Shown: one piece after another, positions 43,992 to 55,800 of the stretch
How positions within the stretch are numbered: the stretch's first letter is position 1
How the letters are laid out: each line of letters starts with the position of its first letter
Program-made: the position numbers and the translations under genes
Notes under the pieces: model-generated
The model's database searches: none
Told to the model about the DNA's origin: nothing
Seen by the model: only the letters and a program-made list of their open reading frames with translations
DNA from: Ananas comosus
Lineage: Eukaryota > Streptophyta > Magnoliopsida > Poales > Bromeliaceae
Direction: 5' to 3'
Assembly: GCF_001540865.1 (NCBI RefSeq)
Contig: NC_033623.1
Span: forward strand, 15,037,995-15,101,994
DNA: 64,000 nt

Positions 43992-44058
43992 TTTTGGTCC
44001 TGCGCTTTTCCGCCACACTCCTCGCTTACGACCCGAGCACAGCGAATTCCCATGTGGC

Positions 44059-44102
<44 letters not shown>

Positions 44103-44125
44103 TTTTTTTTTTGTAGGGGTGGCGN

Positions 44126-44282
44126 TCGCGATTTGTAGATTACCTTACGGATCAGTTGGGCGGTGGCGAAGGGATCGGAGGAGGAGAGGTCGACGAGAGG
44201 GAGCTCTAGATTGCGCGACATTTTTGGTCCTGCGCTTTTCCGCCACACAACTCGCTTATGACCCGAGCACAGCGAATTCCCA

Positions 44283-44318
<36 letters not shown>

Positions 44319-44331
44319 TGTAGGGGTGGCA
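44126..44331 (-). repeat. Duplicate of dioxygenase exon 1 and leader (probable assembly artefact)
   Basis: 44126-44331 repeats 43896-44124 with about three substitutions and a different (TG)n length; exon 1 reappears at 44144-44221 with identical codons. A single N at 44125 separates the copies. The first copy ends GTAGGGGTGGCG exactly where the second reads GTAGGGGTGGCAATCC, so the two are overlapping contig ends (possibly two haplotypes) that were not merged. The biological gene most likely has one exon 1, with promoter sequence to the right of the second copy. Confidence 0.85.
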
Positions 44332-44935
44332 ATCCCGTTCATGAGCTAGCTCGTGTTCGGCTCGAAATAAACGACCTAGCTCGTGTTCGGTTTGAAATGA
44401 GCTCGAGATCAAATTGCTTGTTTAGTAAACGAGCCGAACATGAACTCTCGTATTCGGCTCGATAATAGTTTGAATACATATATTTTATTTTAGATATTTT
44501 TTTATTTTTTAAAATTTTATACTTTTCTTTAATGTAATTATGTAATATGATTACTTCAAAATTTATATAATTTTTTTGTAATTTTTTTAAAATATCAATT
44601 TCACCTGAAATAATAAAACATTATGAAAAAAAAGTTATTAACTTTATATTAAAGTTGGTTATTGGATCAAACAAATGTATTAAAACATTTATATTAAAAA
44701 TCTATAAAATTGAAAGTAAAAATTATTTATCTCTAAGCTTCAAATTTTATATAATATTAATCAATAATATTAAAAAATTAAATTTATTGTTAGTGCTTAA
44801 TTTTTAAAAAAATTATAAAATTTTTAAAAGAGTTTTAAAAAAATTGGGCATAATTGTGTAAATTAAAAATTAAAACTATAAATAAAAAATTTATAATTTA
44901 AAAATTACTTATCTCTTTTTCTTAAAAAAAAAAAT
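44321..44935. mobile_element. hAT MITE fragment, same family as 27269-27869
   Basis: Starts TAGGGGTGGCAATCC, then GAGCTAGCTCGTGTTCGGCTCG-type words and GAATACATATATTTTAT, shared with the intact copy. The right terminal repeat (TTTACACCCCTA) is not found; the element runs into AT-rich sequence and another repeat. Its left end is ~100 bp upstream of the dioxygenase start codon (44221 in the second copy), so it forms part of the proximal promoter. Confidence 0.65.
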
Positions 44936-46036
44936 TTAAACAAATACAAAAAGTACAAGAAGAAAGGGGAAAAACCCCAGGGCTGGCACGAAGCTCGGCC
45001 CGGCCCATGCCGGGCAGGCCAGGGCCGGACCGGGCCTTACCCTCTGAGTAAAAGAGCTGGCACAGCCTGGCCTGGATTTGTAACTGGGACGGACCTGGCT
45101 GACCCGTGGCCTGAATCGACCCGGATAATGTGGGCCGTGTAGGGTCGGCACGACCATTATACTTTTACACCAACTTCATTCTATCTAATAGCACCAGATA
45201 GAATTCAATGTTAAAATAAGGTTTCGTTTGAGATTGCGAGAAGATTGAGTTAAGTGTGGTGAGAAAATATAATAAGAAAAAATTCTGTTTATTTCCGTAT
45301 GTTCAAACGAAGCCTTAGTTTGGTATTGAGATCTATCTATCGTTATTAGATAAAATAAAATTAAAATAAAAGCATATAAGAATATGTTTCTACGTTCTCT
45401 GGTGTGACCGAAGAAAATATATCATAATCGACTCATCGCTATATGCGAAATGTAATATTACATACGGAAACAAATAGAATATTTTTTCATCGTACATTTT
45501 ACCGCACATAACGAAATTTCTCTACAATTTCAAACAAAACCGAAGCCGTTATAGGTGACGCGGAAGTGATAAGATAATAGTATAATTAGTGATACGTCAT
45601 AATTAAGGTGTCACATCATATTTATAACAATTTATATCAATGACATGTTAATATTTATTTAACTAAATTAAATTATAAAAATTAATTATAATATTTTTTA
45701 TAAAAAGTATATTAAATTAAAATTTAAGGACGGAGACAGCACCCTCCTAATAGTTTGATCACCGAAACTGCGAGTTACTTTTTTTTGTTTGAAAAAAAAA
45801 ATATATACATTTGGCGAGCGTTTCGAACAGACTTACACGTGCCACGTGGATTCAGTGTGATCACAATCGCGCGAGCCACCGTACGCCTCGCACGTGCACC
45901 ACGCCGCACCCAAAGCAAAATGGAGGAGGTAAAACCTTGAGGAGAAGCTACACGCCACTGGATACCGTTATTCCAGTTGACCGTAGTTCTCTCACTTGAC
46001 CAACTACTAGTAAAGAAGCTCGTCGACGAAATACCC
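44936..46036. other. Intergenic with GC-rich and Tourist-like repeats
   Basis: 44970-45160 is rich in GGCCCGGCC / GGGCCGG words (a GGCTGGCACG..CGGCACGACC repeat). 45180-45555 carries Tourist-like ends (GGTTTCGTTTGAGATTGCG; CAATTTCAAACAAAACCGAA) and resembles 30515-30760. 45560-46036 is the RhoGAP upstream region. No ORF supported. Confidence 0.45.
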
Positions 46037-46128
46037 TTTATTTAACACCCCACCCAACCCCACCCCCACAACAAAAACTCCCGAGAGGGTTTCGATCACA
46101 AAGTTGGGGCCGAAGCTTCGAGTCATTC

Positions 46129-46171
<43 letters not shown>

Positions 46172-46199
46172 GATTCCCACGCCGTGGAGATCGAAAAAG
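46037..46199 (+). promoter_or_regulatory. TATA-like box and (CT)n leader of the RhoGAP gene
   Basis: TTTATTTAA at 46037-46045 is a reasonable TATA box. About 90-130 bp downstream the presumed leader holds a (CT)n tract (46137-46168), a common plant 5'-UTR feature. A consensus donor AAAAAG/GTGAGA at 46199/46200 and an acceptor CTCTTCAG at 46719 suggest a ~520-bp leader intron, with a 20-base second leader exon before the ATG at 46740. Confidence 0.45.
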
Positions 46200-46739
46200 G
46201 TGAGATCGGGATCTCTCCTCGATTGTTTTATAGGGTTTTGGATCGTTTCGTTTCTTTTTTCTTCTTGCTTTTTTATTATTTCGAATTCGAATTTTATCCC
46301 CCCGTTTTTTCCGCTCCTGATCGAATTCTTTGGGTTTTCGGATGTTTCGATTTGAATTTTCCTTCATATTTCTTCGGATTGATTGGAGTTTTCTCCGATA
46401 TATGCTCGATTTTTGGTTGTTTTGATCGGATTTTTAGGGTTTTATGTATCTCTTCGTTTTATTTTGTTGATCTTATTGTAATGATTTTTTCCTCTACATA
46501 TTCTTTATATGTTTCGTCAGTTTGCTTTTCCTTGGAGTGATTTCGCCCTGATTTCCTTTTCTCTAATCATAGGAGGTTTGATCGAACCTTTTAAACCTTG
46601 CTATTGAATTATAGTTGATAAAATACTTGAATTTTCTTGGTTGTTTAGCGGATTAGGGTTTACGCAGGGCCCCTTTTCTTGAAGACCATTTGATTATTGG
46701 AGTGGTTCATGCTCTTCAGCTACTTGATTACCCTTCTCA

Positions 46740-49700
46740 ATGCCTCTCCAGACATCGCCCCGCTGGCGTGAGCGGGCAACGGACTTCTTCTCTTCTTCCG
46801 GTAATCAAATTACCAGTTATCCGTGTTTCAATTTGAATTTTCTTTAATTTGCCTTTCTTTTTTTTGTGCTGTTTGTCCTCCTGATTCTTTCCCACTACGC
46901 TTTGACACAGGGATCAAAATTAAGCAGGCCAGCCAATCGGCAGGAGGAAACGTTGCTGATGCAGCCGGTAAGGTCGGCTCCATGGTGAAAAGTAGGTGGG
47001 CTCTCTTTCAAGAAACTAGGCAGCGCAGGCCGCCGGCACCTCCTGTAGAGAGGGTGCAAGAACGCCTAATTTCTGCTGCAGCTTCCACAGGGGTGCTTCT
47101 GAGGAAGGGCTTTTCTGAGACGAAGGAGAAGGTTGCTGTCGGAAAGCTGAAAGTTGAAGAGGTATAGCTTGATTCAAGTTTGAGGATTATTAGTCCTTTC
47201 TTCTGTTGGGATATAAACATGATTGCACTATGAATTGTTTCCCTACTCCTGGTGATGGTGCAAATTAATCAGCAATCTGGAGATGAACTTGTTGTGTTAG
47301 AAGTACGAATGTGGACACATAAGTTTCCATATGATCTTCTGCAAGTGTTGTAGTTATGTCACAATAATTTTTGATTAGGGGATAGTGTGAGAACATGTTG
47401 AATATCTTGGTTGTTCCTGATGGTTTCATGACTGCATGATCTGTGTTATCTAGAGTTTCCGGAGCATCTTCTACCAAGAAGATGCAATTGTAATTTGTCT
47501 AATATAATTTAGTTCACGATTGCTTACTGTCCCCTTTCTTGATATATGCTTGATAGCAAACTGTAACTAGCATCATCATATTTGGTTTTTCTTAGTTCTT
47601 AGTCGCCACTCTTTGGCCCCATTCTATGGCATTGATCTATTCGTCTACTTGGTATTAATGCCAGTGGCATCATCTCTCTCTGCAGGCAGCGAAGAAGACT
47701 GCTGATAAAAGTAAGAGTATTTTGAACAACATTGAGCGGTGGCAAAAGGTCTGTCACTTAAACTAAATAGGGGAAAAGTTTCTTTCACGCTCAGTTCATG
47801 CATTGTGGTTCTTATATATATATATTTTTGAAAATTTTGCAGGGCGTTGCCAGCAATGATGGTGAGTTGTATCCACAATTCTCTTTACATAGAAAATAGA
47901 AACCATCTTGTAATTGGAACTCTAAGTAAGGATCTTTACTGTTTATATGTCACGCATTCTTCCTGTCATTTATCCTGTAAAAAGAATTTGATCTAGAACT
48001 GATGCACACAATTAAAGTTTTAAGTTCTACCATTAATTTTCTTTATAGATGAAGACAATAAAACATCCTTGCAAGAAGGCTGAAACTTGGATTGTTTGTA
48101 TGACTTTGAATGTTGGGCCATTTTTTGTCAGACCAGATAGTCCAGATAGGTTAGCATGTTCTGAAGATTTAGCACTTAACAGCTGTCTCATCTCTGATGC
48201 TGCTTTCTTCTATGAATGGCTGATTCAGTTTCCTTTTCTCATGGGAGAGTGAGTACTTGAAATTTTTTATAGCGCAGTGCTACCTGGCAGCAATGAGTAC
48301 TAATTTTTTCATTCATGAAATGAATTCTCTACTAGAACAAATAGCTAATATCCGTCGAGTTATATTTAGATTACTTCCTCAAGAGGTTGAGTCCATTGAG
48401 ATGACAATCTTCAATTTGCTTCTCTGTCTTTTAGATGTACGTCACAACATTATATCAATAATGTTTCATATTCATAGTTTCATACACTAGTACTTCTACA
48501 CCCTGCTACTGGAGTATTCTTTTCTTCTTTTAGTCTACAAATGAGGAGAGTCTTTGATAATCCTGTATAGTCATTTTGACATCTGATACCCCTTATGTAT
48601 ATTGGTAAGAACATTATAATTTTGTTTACATCTAATGAAATTGGTTAGTAGTTTAGTGAAAAATAAACAATTTAAAACGTGGGAACTTACTAACGTCTGG
48701 ATAATTTTTTTTAAGATCAACTTATTATTCTCTTAATTTGGCCCATTAACAATTCGTGCTCATAGTTGTCACAATGTCACCAGAGTTCGTAAATTTTCTT
48801 GGTGTACAACAAATATGCTTGCCTATTATGTTTTGCTATCTTCACAGTCCCTCTTTGTTTTATTCTAAGCTTTAATTTTGCGATTGATTGTGATACTGCC
48901 AATAGATTATTCCTTCCGATATAGACATGTCGGAGCATACTGTGAGCTATGTGATATCATTAATTTTTGCAGTTTTCGGTGTCCCGATTGAGATTATTGT
49001 GCAACGACAGCACTCGACAAGAGCTGTGCCTCAAATATTGGTCAGATGTGCAGATAGCCTAATTATATCAGGTAGTACCAGCAAAAAAGTTAGGAGCTAG
49101 TAAATGCTTAATCAGAGGACTAATGATCAGACTGTGGCACCAGGGTTAAATTTTGAATACTTGTTCAAAACTGAGGGAGACAGAAAGGTCATTCGACAAT
49201 TAGTTTCACTTTACAACCAAGGTATGGACACTTTACTTCCGATTTATCTGGTAAGGATGTGTCACCCTAAATTCAGTTTTGTGCTTTATGTGAAAACAAC
49301 AGACTGGAATGCAACTTTGCCGGAGGGTGTAAGCCCAATTGATGTGGCTGCGCTGATTAAATGTTATCTTGCTAGCCTTCCTGAGCCACTTGCTACATTC
49401 GATTTATATCATGAGATTAGAGATGCCAGGAGTAGCATACGTGATATGAGAAGCATTTTGAAGAAGCTCCCTAATGTGAATTACATGACACTGGAGTTTG
49501 TTACTGCTCTTCTCCTTCGAGTTAGCCAGAAGTCCTCACTCAACAAGGTAGTTTCTGCCATTTGTTTGTCATGGTTTGTTCGCCTCTACTATATTGAACG
49601 GTATTCCTACTTTGGATGTGGCTTGTTTTGTGCACAAGTCTGAAGTAAAAGGGTTGAGCTTTCTTGTACTGCCTAGAGAGCAGCGATTTCCTAGTCCCTT

Positions 49701-51105
49701 CTAGATGTTGTCTGGTCCATCGATAGTATTTCCAGTTTGATCAGTTAGGTGAAGTTAGATGTCCTTTTCTGTGATCACTTTGACTGGATAGAGTAGAATT
49801 ATTGTACATTTGTTCCTTATTTGCCTTCTGTTATCCACTGTTTTTGACTATGGCGTTTACCAAGATAATTTTTTTTTCTTTCCTTTCTAATGTGATTTGT
49901 CTGTATCAAGTCGACCCATGTGGTAGGTGGAATCTGGAATTCCACTTGAAACTTGAAAGTAGGATTGAATTACTCTTTTGCGAATGACTGCATTTGACAA
50001 CTATCCAACTTTGCCTTAAAAGGATTTGAATATAGAATGACACTTATGCAGCATATATATAACTGGTGGTTCTGTCCATACAATGATTTTAATTCGATGG
50101 TGTAGCCACTCTGTTATTTCTTCACTTCTCTCAAGCATTATATTTCATACCTCTGTTATTTCTTATGCAATCATCAACAGCAATTCTTTTTTGGTGTGTT
50201 TCTAGGCAAGTCATAAACTCATAGGTTTGTCACTGTACAAGTGGGAAGCAACTTTACCGTTGTCCATTATGCCAAATCTGTGTTCACATTAGAATGTTTA
50301 ACTAGACAGGATACTAAGACTGGGAACCAAAAGCTTTTAAACATATGTTTATACTCTTAAGCTAAGATGAAGCCTACAATAAGCTATTGACGGTGGAAAC
50401 CTAGAGTAAGCTATTGGCAATAGATGAAACTGTTACATATATGATTGTTGGTGGTAGCCCCTTCCCTTTTTCTGTTTGTATTATATCATTGATATAAGTA
50501 TTGTGATTCCTTACATTTACAATTTGGGTTACTCTTGCAACTCTGATAGAGTGTGATTTCTGTTTTTTCAAATGCAGATGAATGCTCACAGCCTTGCTTT
50601 GGAAATGGCACCCGTGATTTTGTGGCGACAAGGTGATTCTGGGACTGATTTACGCAACCACCTTAGGTATACATTAAAAGCTCCTCCCAAGACTCTGGAT
50701 CCAGCATCAAACAACTATACATGGGAGAACTATTTGGGTAAAATTTTGTACCGATTTTAACTCCTAATACCTCTACTTAAGGACATCAATGCTCTTTTAT
50801 TTCCACATGCACTGCAAGTTATTTCTAGAGTTGAAATAAATAATCCTTGCTATAGAAGCTTGCAAAAACTCGAAAAGGAAAAAACACTAGCAACAATTTT
50901 TCACTGAGAACCAGTATTACATGGAGTGTGTAATTCTCCTTAATTTTTTGTGTTGCCAGATGAAGACAATAGCATGGATGCTTCTTCCCAAATCCCTTTG
51001 GACGATGGTCCACCACCTGATTACGGTGCCATTGAGGTTATTCAGTGCCTCATTGAGCACCATAATACCATTTTCACAGATGCTAACGAGACCATATGGA
51101 GATAA
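46740..51105 (+). CDS. RhoGAP-domain protein, At5g61530 type
   Basis: Nine coding exons join in phase to 373 aa: 46740-46800, 46911-47161, 47686-47748, 47843-47861 (19 bases), 48973-49071, 49144-49221, 49303-49547, 50578-50737, 50960-51105. The N-terminus MPLQTSPRWRERATDFFSSS and the region NVADAAGKVGSMVKSRWALF, LISAAASTGVLLRKGFSETK are the plant-specific first third of the At5g61530 family. The RhoGAP fold runs from VFGVPIEIIVQRQ through LVRCADSLI, LPEGVSPIDVAALIKCYLA, SLPEPLATFDLYHEI, NYMTLEFVTALLLRVSQKS to MNAHSLALEMAPVILW. The usual arginine finger (GxFRxxG) is Lys173 here (YLFKTEGD), as I recall for the Arabidopsis homologue. The acidic C-terminus ends IFTDANETIWR. Expected role: regulator or binding partner of ROP GTPases; catalytic GAP activity is uncertain. 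It is convergent with the MYB gene (664 bp between stops). Confidence 0.95.
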
Positions 51106-51769
51106 CTTTCATGCTACGCATGTTTGTGCATTCTGGCCCTCTTGCTGTTTTGAACAATTTTTCCTTGTAAAAAACATATTTTTTGGGGGGGGATCATGGA
51201 ACAATTTAGGAGTTATTTAGATTTTTGTCTTTTATTTGGTTAACCTCTGTAGGAAAGAAATGCAGGGAACAATGATTTGTCACTTGTATAGTTAAAACTA
51301 AAAATTGATGGGTTTTGACTACAGTTTTGGAGCATTAACCATTTCAAAGTGATTGTGGTAAAACAATTCTTTAGACAATCTCTCTGCATCTAGTGATATA
51401 TCTTGGACCGCTGGATGAGTTCAACTGTACAAGAAGTTTTTAATCCACCACCAAACAAGCAGCTAATACTGCAAGAGTGCTCATCGTCAATAATCACAAT
51501 GCAACAAAGTTTGAGTTTTGCATGATACAGGAGACGCATATAATCTGAATGAATGTACATGTTATGGTTGAACATTTTAAACGGACATTGATATCAGAAT
51601 TATGTGGAACTTTAAAAGTGTACACATGTTAGACAGAGCACATACTTTGGACCAGTCCAAATCCAAGTACCAAAGAATAGTAACACACAACAAATAAGTC
51701 ACTACAAACATTTAATCATCCTTGATAGGAACACTTCATATTCTAATTGTTCTTCCAGCTAAAGCTACA
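51106..51769. other. Convergent 3' intergenic region (RhoGAP / MYB)
   Basis: Only 664 bp separate the two stop codons, so both 3'-UTRs fit here and may approach or overlap. A (G)n run at 51184-51191 and AT-rich sequence are present. There is no ORF. Confidence 0.5.
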
Positions 51770-52973
51770 CTACCATGGCGAAGATGATGAAGCAGGGGGA
51801 GGGGGGGGCTCCAGGGAGTCGAACATGTCCGAGGGGAGGTCGTCGAAAAAGATATCAGATGGCACCCGATGCTCGGTCTTACCGGCATGATCGTCAGATT
51901 CTAAACCGAAGAATGGCGACAACGCTTCCACGTGATGAAGCTGGTCCCCTTGACAGGTCAGATCATCAATAGAATTCATGTCAATGTCAAAGCCCGATAC
52001 GAGGTCAGGAGTATCCGGAAGGGCCGGAAGGTCGATAAGAGGGTAGTGAAGGTGGTCGAAGGGGATTTGCGAGAGCAGCGTAGATTTCGATGAGGTGGAT
52101 TGTCTCTCGATTGCGGGTTCGATCATGGGTAAGGTTGTTTCCAAGTTGAGAAAGCTTGGGCTTGATAATTCTGGGAGTATGGCTGTAGCATTCTGATTAT
52201 CGATGCAAGAGCCTTTGCTGCATTGGCCACCGGAGGAGTCTCCCTCGAAAAGAATTAGATCCAAGTTGGGATCCTGATCACAGTGAGATTTGTTACATGG
52301 TAATTTGTAGTACTCCCATCAGATAGGATTTTGAGAATACAAGTAGACTAGCAGTAAAAGAACCCAGCAACACTAATGAGAACCGGGGATAATCAGTGAA
52401 CTCGTGACATTGAAACCTTCTCTGAGAATCGAAATCGAAAAATAATAGCCAACATTATATTGGATCACTGTGACTTCATCAAAACTATACTGAATCATCA
52501 TCATAGTTCGGTAAGCTAAGTAACACTTGACATATTTAAGAAACTGCAGAACCAATTCATACTTTGGAAAATGTATTGATTTCGAATACTTCGGAAGCGG
52601 CGTGTAACATGCAGAACTTACCTTGAAGGTTTGCAAGTGATCATGGGAATTTGGGAGGGGCGCCTTCGCCCCGTGGGTCTTACTGGATCTGGCGGTCGGG
52701 AGGGGCGTTCGTAGGATTCTGGCGAGCCGCTTCTGCCGTGTGCTCCAGAAGTTCTTCACGTCGTTGTCCGTCCTCCCTGGAAGGTACGTCGCTATCCTCG
52801 CCCACTTGTTCCCTAACTGCGCCTGCAACTCTATCACCACCCTCTCTTCCTCCGCTGAGAACTTGCAACCCCTTCATTCATTGAATATCAAATTATTCGA
52901 ATCATGCAGGAATTGTATCATAAAATCTCGCTAACGTAACGTGCGCTAATTATAATTTGATCTGCTAACATCA

Positions 52974-53034
<61 letters not shown>

Positions 53035-53660
53035 ACCAATTTGGTACAAAAAGAAACTTGATTAATCGTGGCCCCAGTAAGAGCTCAGTGGCGTGAATGT
53101 AAAAGTACATACAGGAGCATAATGCAAGTGAAGTAAAATGCTCATGCCTCATATTTATATCAGCATTCAATATTGCACCACAGCGGAACTCAAAAAACTC
53201 ACCAGGGCGTTCCTTTTTTTTTTTTTTTTTTTTTACCGAGTATGAANNNNNNNNNNNNNNTTTTTTTCATACCGAGTATGAAGAGAGACATCTAAATAAA
53301 CTTCGTGGTATTAAAAGCTGGGAAGAAAATATGAGAGAGAGAGAGAGGGAGATTGAAATACGTCTTCAAGTCAGGCTTGAGTTTATTGACCCAGCGGAGG
53401 CGGCAGGACTTGCCGGTGCGGGGAAGGAGGCCCTTGGATCGAATGGAGCTCCAGTCGCGGGGGCCGTGGCTGCGAACGTACTCGAGCAATATCTCGTCCT
53501 CCTCCGCCATCCACGGCCCCTTCCTCAGCACCGTTGTCGCCGCCACCGACCCTCCCGATTCATCTCTTGGTCTGCTACTGCTGCTGCCTCTGCTGTTACT
53601 GGTGCTACTGCTACTACTACCGACGCAACTACGGCTCCCTACTCGCCCAGATATCTGCAT
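51770..53660 (-). CDS. DUO1: R2R3-MYB transcription factor, DUO1 type
   Basis: Three exons, 53362-53660, 52622-52871 and 51770-52273, join in phase to 350 aa. After a Ser/Arg-rich N-terminus, R2 (about 46-98) reads LRKGPWMAEEDEILLEYV, GPRDWSSIRSKGLLPRTG, KSCRLRWVNKLKPDLK. R3 (about 101-151) reads GCKFSAEEERVVIELQAQLG, NKWARIATYLPGRTDNDVKN, FWSTRQKRLARIL. The GPRDWSSIRSKGL and KLKPDLKxGCKF stretches are hallmarks of DUO1, the male-germline regulator that drives generative-cell division and sperm gene expression. The C-terminal half is acidic (FDIDMNSIDDL, DIFFDDLPSDMFDSLEPPPP) and probably the activation domain. Intron 1 (52872-53361) contains a long (TA)n tract and a 14-N gap; intron 2 is 348 bp. 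The start is the first Met; ~40 residues precede R2. Assignment to DUO1 rather than a close MYB rests on motif memory. Confidence 0.88.
52977..53032. repeat. (TA)n microsatellite in MYB intron 1
   Basis: About 28 TA repeats inside the first intron of the MYB gene. Confidence 0.95.
53213..53284. repeat. Poly-T and 14-N gap flanked by a duplicated 13-mer
   Basis: A poly-T run, TACCGAGTATGAA, 14 Ns (53247-53260), poly-T, then ATACCGAGTATGAA again. The same flank appears on both sides of the gap, so the gap probably hides a poly-T slippage or unmerged contig ends rather than missing unique sequence. It lies in MYB intron 1, 80-100 bp from the exon 1 donor. Confidence 0.85.
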
Positions 53661-54093
53661 TACGACAGTTGCTTCAAATGCGATGAGAAATTAAACAAAC
53701 AAAATTTTAGTAGTTCTTATTTCCGCTTTAAAACAAGGTTTGTTTGATCGTAAATTTCCTGTCCTTCCCCATGCAACAGTTTCCTTCTTTGACAGCGTTG
53801 TGGAGTATGAGTATTAGTACTGTTTTTGAATTCTTAACAATGTACTAGCACACCCCGCCTATCACATATCCTTCCTATTCTTTAGGGAAGTGGCGAGGGG
53901 GTAGAGAGAGAGATTTGAATTACCCCACTAACCGTCCCACTATGCCACGTTTGTGGGTGAAGCAGGGACCGTCGGATTGGGGAAACAGCGAATTTGTGCT
54001 AGGCACTGCCGCATCTTTAACCGTTGATTAAATTTGAGAATAATCTCTGTGGAAGTGGAACTGCTTATATTAGTGTTCCACAAAAACCGAAAA

Positions 54094-54125
<32 letters not shown>

Positions 54126-54702
54126 GAGTTTAAAAATAGAACTTCTAATCCTGCGACAAAGAAGTAATTGAGAAAAGTAAGCCCCTTAATAAGGGGTGGA
54201 TAATTACACAGACAACTGATCTATCTGAGAGGGAGACACTTTCAGATCAATAGAAACATCAACTCTAGAGAACAACTCGTATAATAGGATTCCTCGTTGC
54301 ATAAAAAGGAGGTAGTGTTCAAAACACTGAAGACAAAATTGAGCAGGGCATGCTTGCTTAGAGATACAACTCGAGCCAAAAAGTAGCTACCTACCACATA
54401 TTTTCAGTTGCTAATCAGAATCACTCTTTTGCCACAATCCGTATTCTCGCTTCATCTCAATGTCGCAGCCAAATTAGAAGTTGCGTAGAAACACAAGGGA
54501 CTACTCTATGCATCAGCTTCACATCAAATCCTACTTTTATCTAGATATCAAGGATCGAATGAATGAACATCCCAGTAAAGAAGCATGGTATTGCGACTCA
54601 TGGCCCCAAGTTGAACTTCATCGTGAGCAACATCCAATGAGGAGCCATCACTGGGCAATTGTGATCAAGAGACATTCGTGTATGGATATCGAGTTCTGTT
54701 AA
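53661..54702. other. MYB promoter region and 3' flank of the 96-aa gene
   Basis: 53661-53900 is immediately upstream of the MYB start. A (GAA)n tract lies near 54091-54124. No TATA box can be assigned with confidence. 54150-54702 is AT-balanced sequence, probably 3'-UTR of the small gene to the right. No supported ORF. Confidence 0.4.
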
Positions 54703-55437
54703 TCAACTGGTCTCTCTTGGAGGAGCCTTCGCCCATCTATGAATTCTCGCACCAACCAACTTCATGTCATCCACCTGTTCAATCATCAGCACACCAATGA
54801 GAGAGGGATCACTTTAAATGCATGAATATCTTGTTCAGTATATCTCTCCTGTTTACTCAAGGGAAAAAGATTTTTACAGTTGCATACCATATAGAATTTA
54901 AACCACTTCCCTCGAAATTATATATCACCTTGCAGGTCAAACTATTTAGGTAATAACGATAGTTAAGATCAAACTCCTGTGTTTGTAATCACAAAACATG
55001 TAATGAGATGCAAGGTGGATAAACGGGCGGCGAACAATTGTACAATTGCACCATGCTCAGGCAACAATTCCGCAAAAGTAATAGTATACAGGAAAAAAAG
55101 AATGGGATGGTATAGGATTTAACGCGTTAAGCTTTGAGATTTCGATACTTACAGATCCAACCTAAGCCATGTAAACAGTTGAAAAGTTTCAACTGTTTCA
55201 CATGCAAGCTCACACTCACAAGCTTCAACTGTTTCCATAGAACTCATGGTTTCTACACAAAAAACAATTGATTGTAGATTTCTGAGGGGAGAAAAAAAAA
55301 AGGCCTGCAATTGATACTAAATTCATCCCCCATCATTCATGGATTCCATTTATATAAATATGGAAGGCTCAGATTTAGCCTTAAACCATAATTTTTGTTA
55401 ACCTACCCTGCTGCTGAAGCTAAATGCAATACAATTA

Positions 55438-55485
<48 letters not shown>

Positions 55486-55800
55486 CGCAATTGAGCCAAA
55501 AAGTGATCATGAATGAATGAATCAACAACAGCTGGCCTGGGGATGCATTGCGAGAGAACTGGGAGGTGGAGGAGGGTTTACCGAGTGAACACCGGAAGCG
55601 ACGACGGCGGAGGCGGCGGCGGCGGCGGCGGCGCCGACGAAGAGGGTGGCGATGGCGAAGGCCTTGAAGGGCATGGCGGCGCCGCTCTCGCCGCACCCTC
55701 GCCGGTACCACGCGATCCCTCCGGCGAGCTGCGCCGAGCTCGCCCCCGCCCACCATCTCCACCTCTCGTCCCCTCCTCCCTCCTCCTCCACCCCCTCCAT
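54703..55800 (-). CDS. Small single-pass membrane protein (96 aa), function unknown
   Basis: Two exons, 55582-55800 (73 codons) and 54703-54774 (23 codons plus stop), join in phase 0 across a 807-bp intron (donor TCG/GTAAAC, acceptor GAACAG/GTGGAT). The product starts MEGVEEEGGGDERWRWWAGA, has WYRRGCGESG, then one hydrophobic helix at about 46-70 (MPFKAFAIATLFVGA and an Ala-rich run), then SGVHSVDDMKLVGARIHRWA and KAPPRETS. Small plant proteins with AMPFKAFAIATLFVGA followed by SGIHKVEDMI...G are familiar to me, so the spliced ending (HSVDDMKLVGARI) supports exon 2. Reading through the intron instead would add a Pro-rich tail that does not fit. Location (mitochondrial, plastid or ER membrane) cannot be decided. 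(GTT)n lies in the intron at 55438-55486. Confidence 0.72.
55438..55486. repeat. (CAA)n microsatellite in the intron of the 96-aa gene
   Basis: About 16 CAA repeats on the plus strand, giving poly-Val or similar spurious ORFs on the other strand. Confidence 0.9.

Noticed and set aside
43889..44412. Apparent tandem copy of the dioxygenase gene start
   Set aside because: Only leader plus exon 1 is repeated, with an N exactly between copies that end and begin like overlapping contigs; treated as an assembly artefact, not a paralogue.
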